Shown piece after piece: positions 6,260 to 6,373 of a DNA stretch of 6,373 nt. Origin of the DNA: TC-15 sp034437275 (GTDB lineage: Bacteria; Chloroflexota; Anaerolineae; Aggregatilineales; Aggregatilineaceae); assembly GCA_034437275.1 (NCBI GenBank), contig DAOTUD010000102.1, forward strand, positions 1-6,373. The letters run 5' to 3'. Under the pieces are notes generated by a model, which was not told where the DNA came from, did not search any database, and saw only the letters and a program-made list of their open reading frames with translations. Every line of letters starts with the position of its first letter. Position 1 is the first letter of the stretch. The position numbers and the translations under genes are program-made.

Positions 6260-6373
6260 ATCGGATCAGCAGCACCGTGTTCTTAAGACCCATTACATGG
6301 CTTAATCTGCTGTTTACTTCTACCTCTTTAATCAAACATGCTATGATATAGCTTCGAGCAGGTGACGGAAAGG
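6260..6373. other. Upstream noncoding stretch, comparatively AT-rich, with a small inverted repeat
   Basis: No supportable gene lies here. The sequence is visibly more AT-rich than the genes. It holds a perfect inverted repeat gctat-gat-atagc (6340-6352), which could be a weak operator. The 9-mer tatgatata at 6342-6350 also occurs at 6230-6238 within the candidate promoter. The end, ggaaagg near 6367-6373, is purine-rich and could be a ribosome binding site for a divergent plus-strand gene starting beyond the window, but that cannot be seen. Confidence 0.3.

Noticed and set aside
6123..6335. Small minus-strand gene starting TTG near 6335
   Set aside because: Out of frame with the TIR-NACHT-FGE gene and overlapping its start, low-complexity shadow sequence with no recognised family.
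1..6373. CRISPR array, tRNA, rRNA, transposon, or DGR reverse transcriptase/template repeat
   Set aside because: No regular spaced repeats, cloverleaf, transposase or reverse-transcriptase motifs (such as a YxDD-type catalytic box) were seen in any plausible frame, and no second copy of the variable-region sequence was found by eye.

Overview
The window looks like part of a biological-conflict (anti-phage or self/non-self) locus from a GC-rich bacterium with a complex lifestyle. Chloroflexota is my best guess, with Cyanobacteria or Actinomycetota possible. This rests on the architecture alone: large proteins combining trypsin-like protease, TIR and NACHT domains, a Trypco1 protein and an FGE/C-type-lectin-fold domain. 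No housekeeping or taxonomic marker is present, so the organism call is weak.

Layout: all three genes lie on the minus strand and read from right to left. (1) 6199-2615 encodes a 1194-residue protein: an unrecognised N-terminal domain, TIR, a NACHT-type NTPase with a helical region, and a C-terminal FGE-sulfatase-like domain. (2) 2484-2158 encodes a 108-residue Trypco1 protein. (3) 2153 to the left edge encodes at least 717 residues of a trypsin-like protease, possible effector-associated domain, TIR and NACHT protein, cut by the window edge inside its NTPase. Genes 2 and 3 are only 4 bases apart. A 130-bp gap between genes 1 and 2 holds a 16-bp tandem repeat and two perfect hairpins. The 174 bp at the right end hold a candidate promoter for the group and no gene.

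The most interesting signal is the 3' end of gene 1. The last ~40 codons have the form of a diversity-generating retroelement (DGR) variable region: a conserved FGE/C-lectin frame (RGGSW ... GF) in which 15 of 24 consecutive codons are NNC and encode mixed residues rich in Tyr, Phe, Ser and Arg, with no Asn left. That is the pattern expected when AAC codons of a template repeat are scattered by adenine-specific mutagenic homing. An 8-bp GC-rich hairpin with a 3-nt loop follows about 60 bp past the stop, resembling the hairpin found beyond the variable region in known DGRs. No reverse transcriptase or template repeat is visible here, so the retroelement would have to be elsewhere.

Working model (inference): the FGE-like domain is a hypervariable ligand sensor, not an enzyme. 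Ligand binding is transmitted through the NACHT switch to a TIR effector that probably consumes NAD+. The Trypco1 and protease-TIR-NACHT genes form a second arm in which proteolysis and another TIR are activated, perhaps as a cascade.
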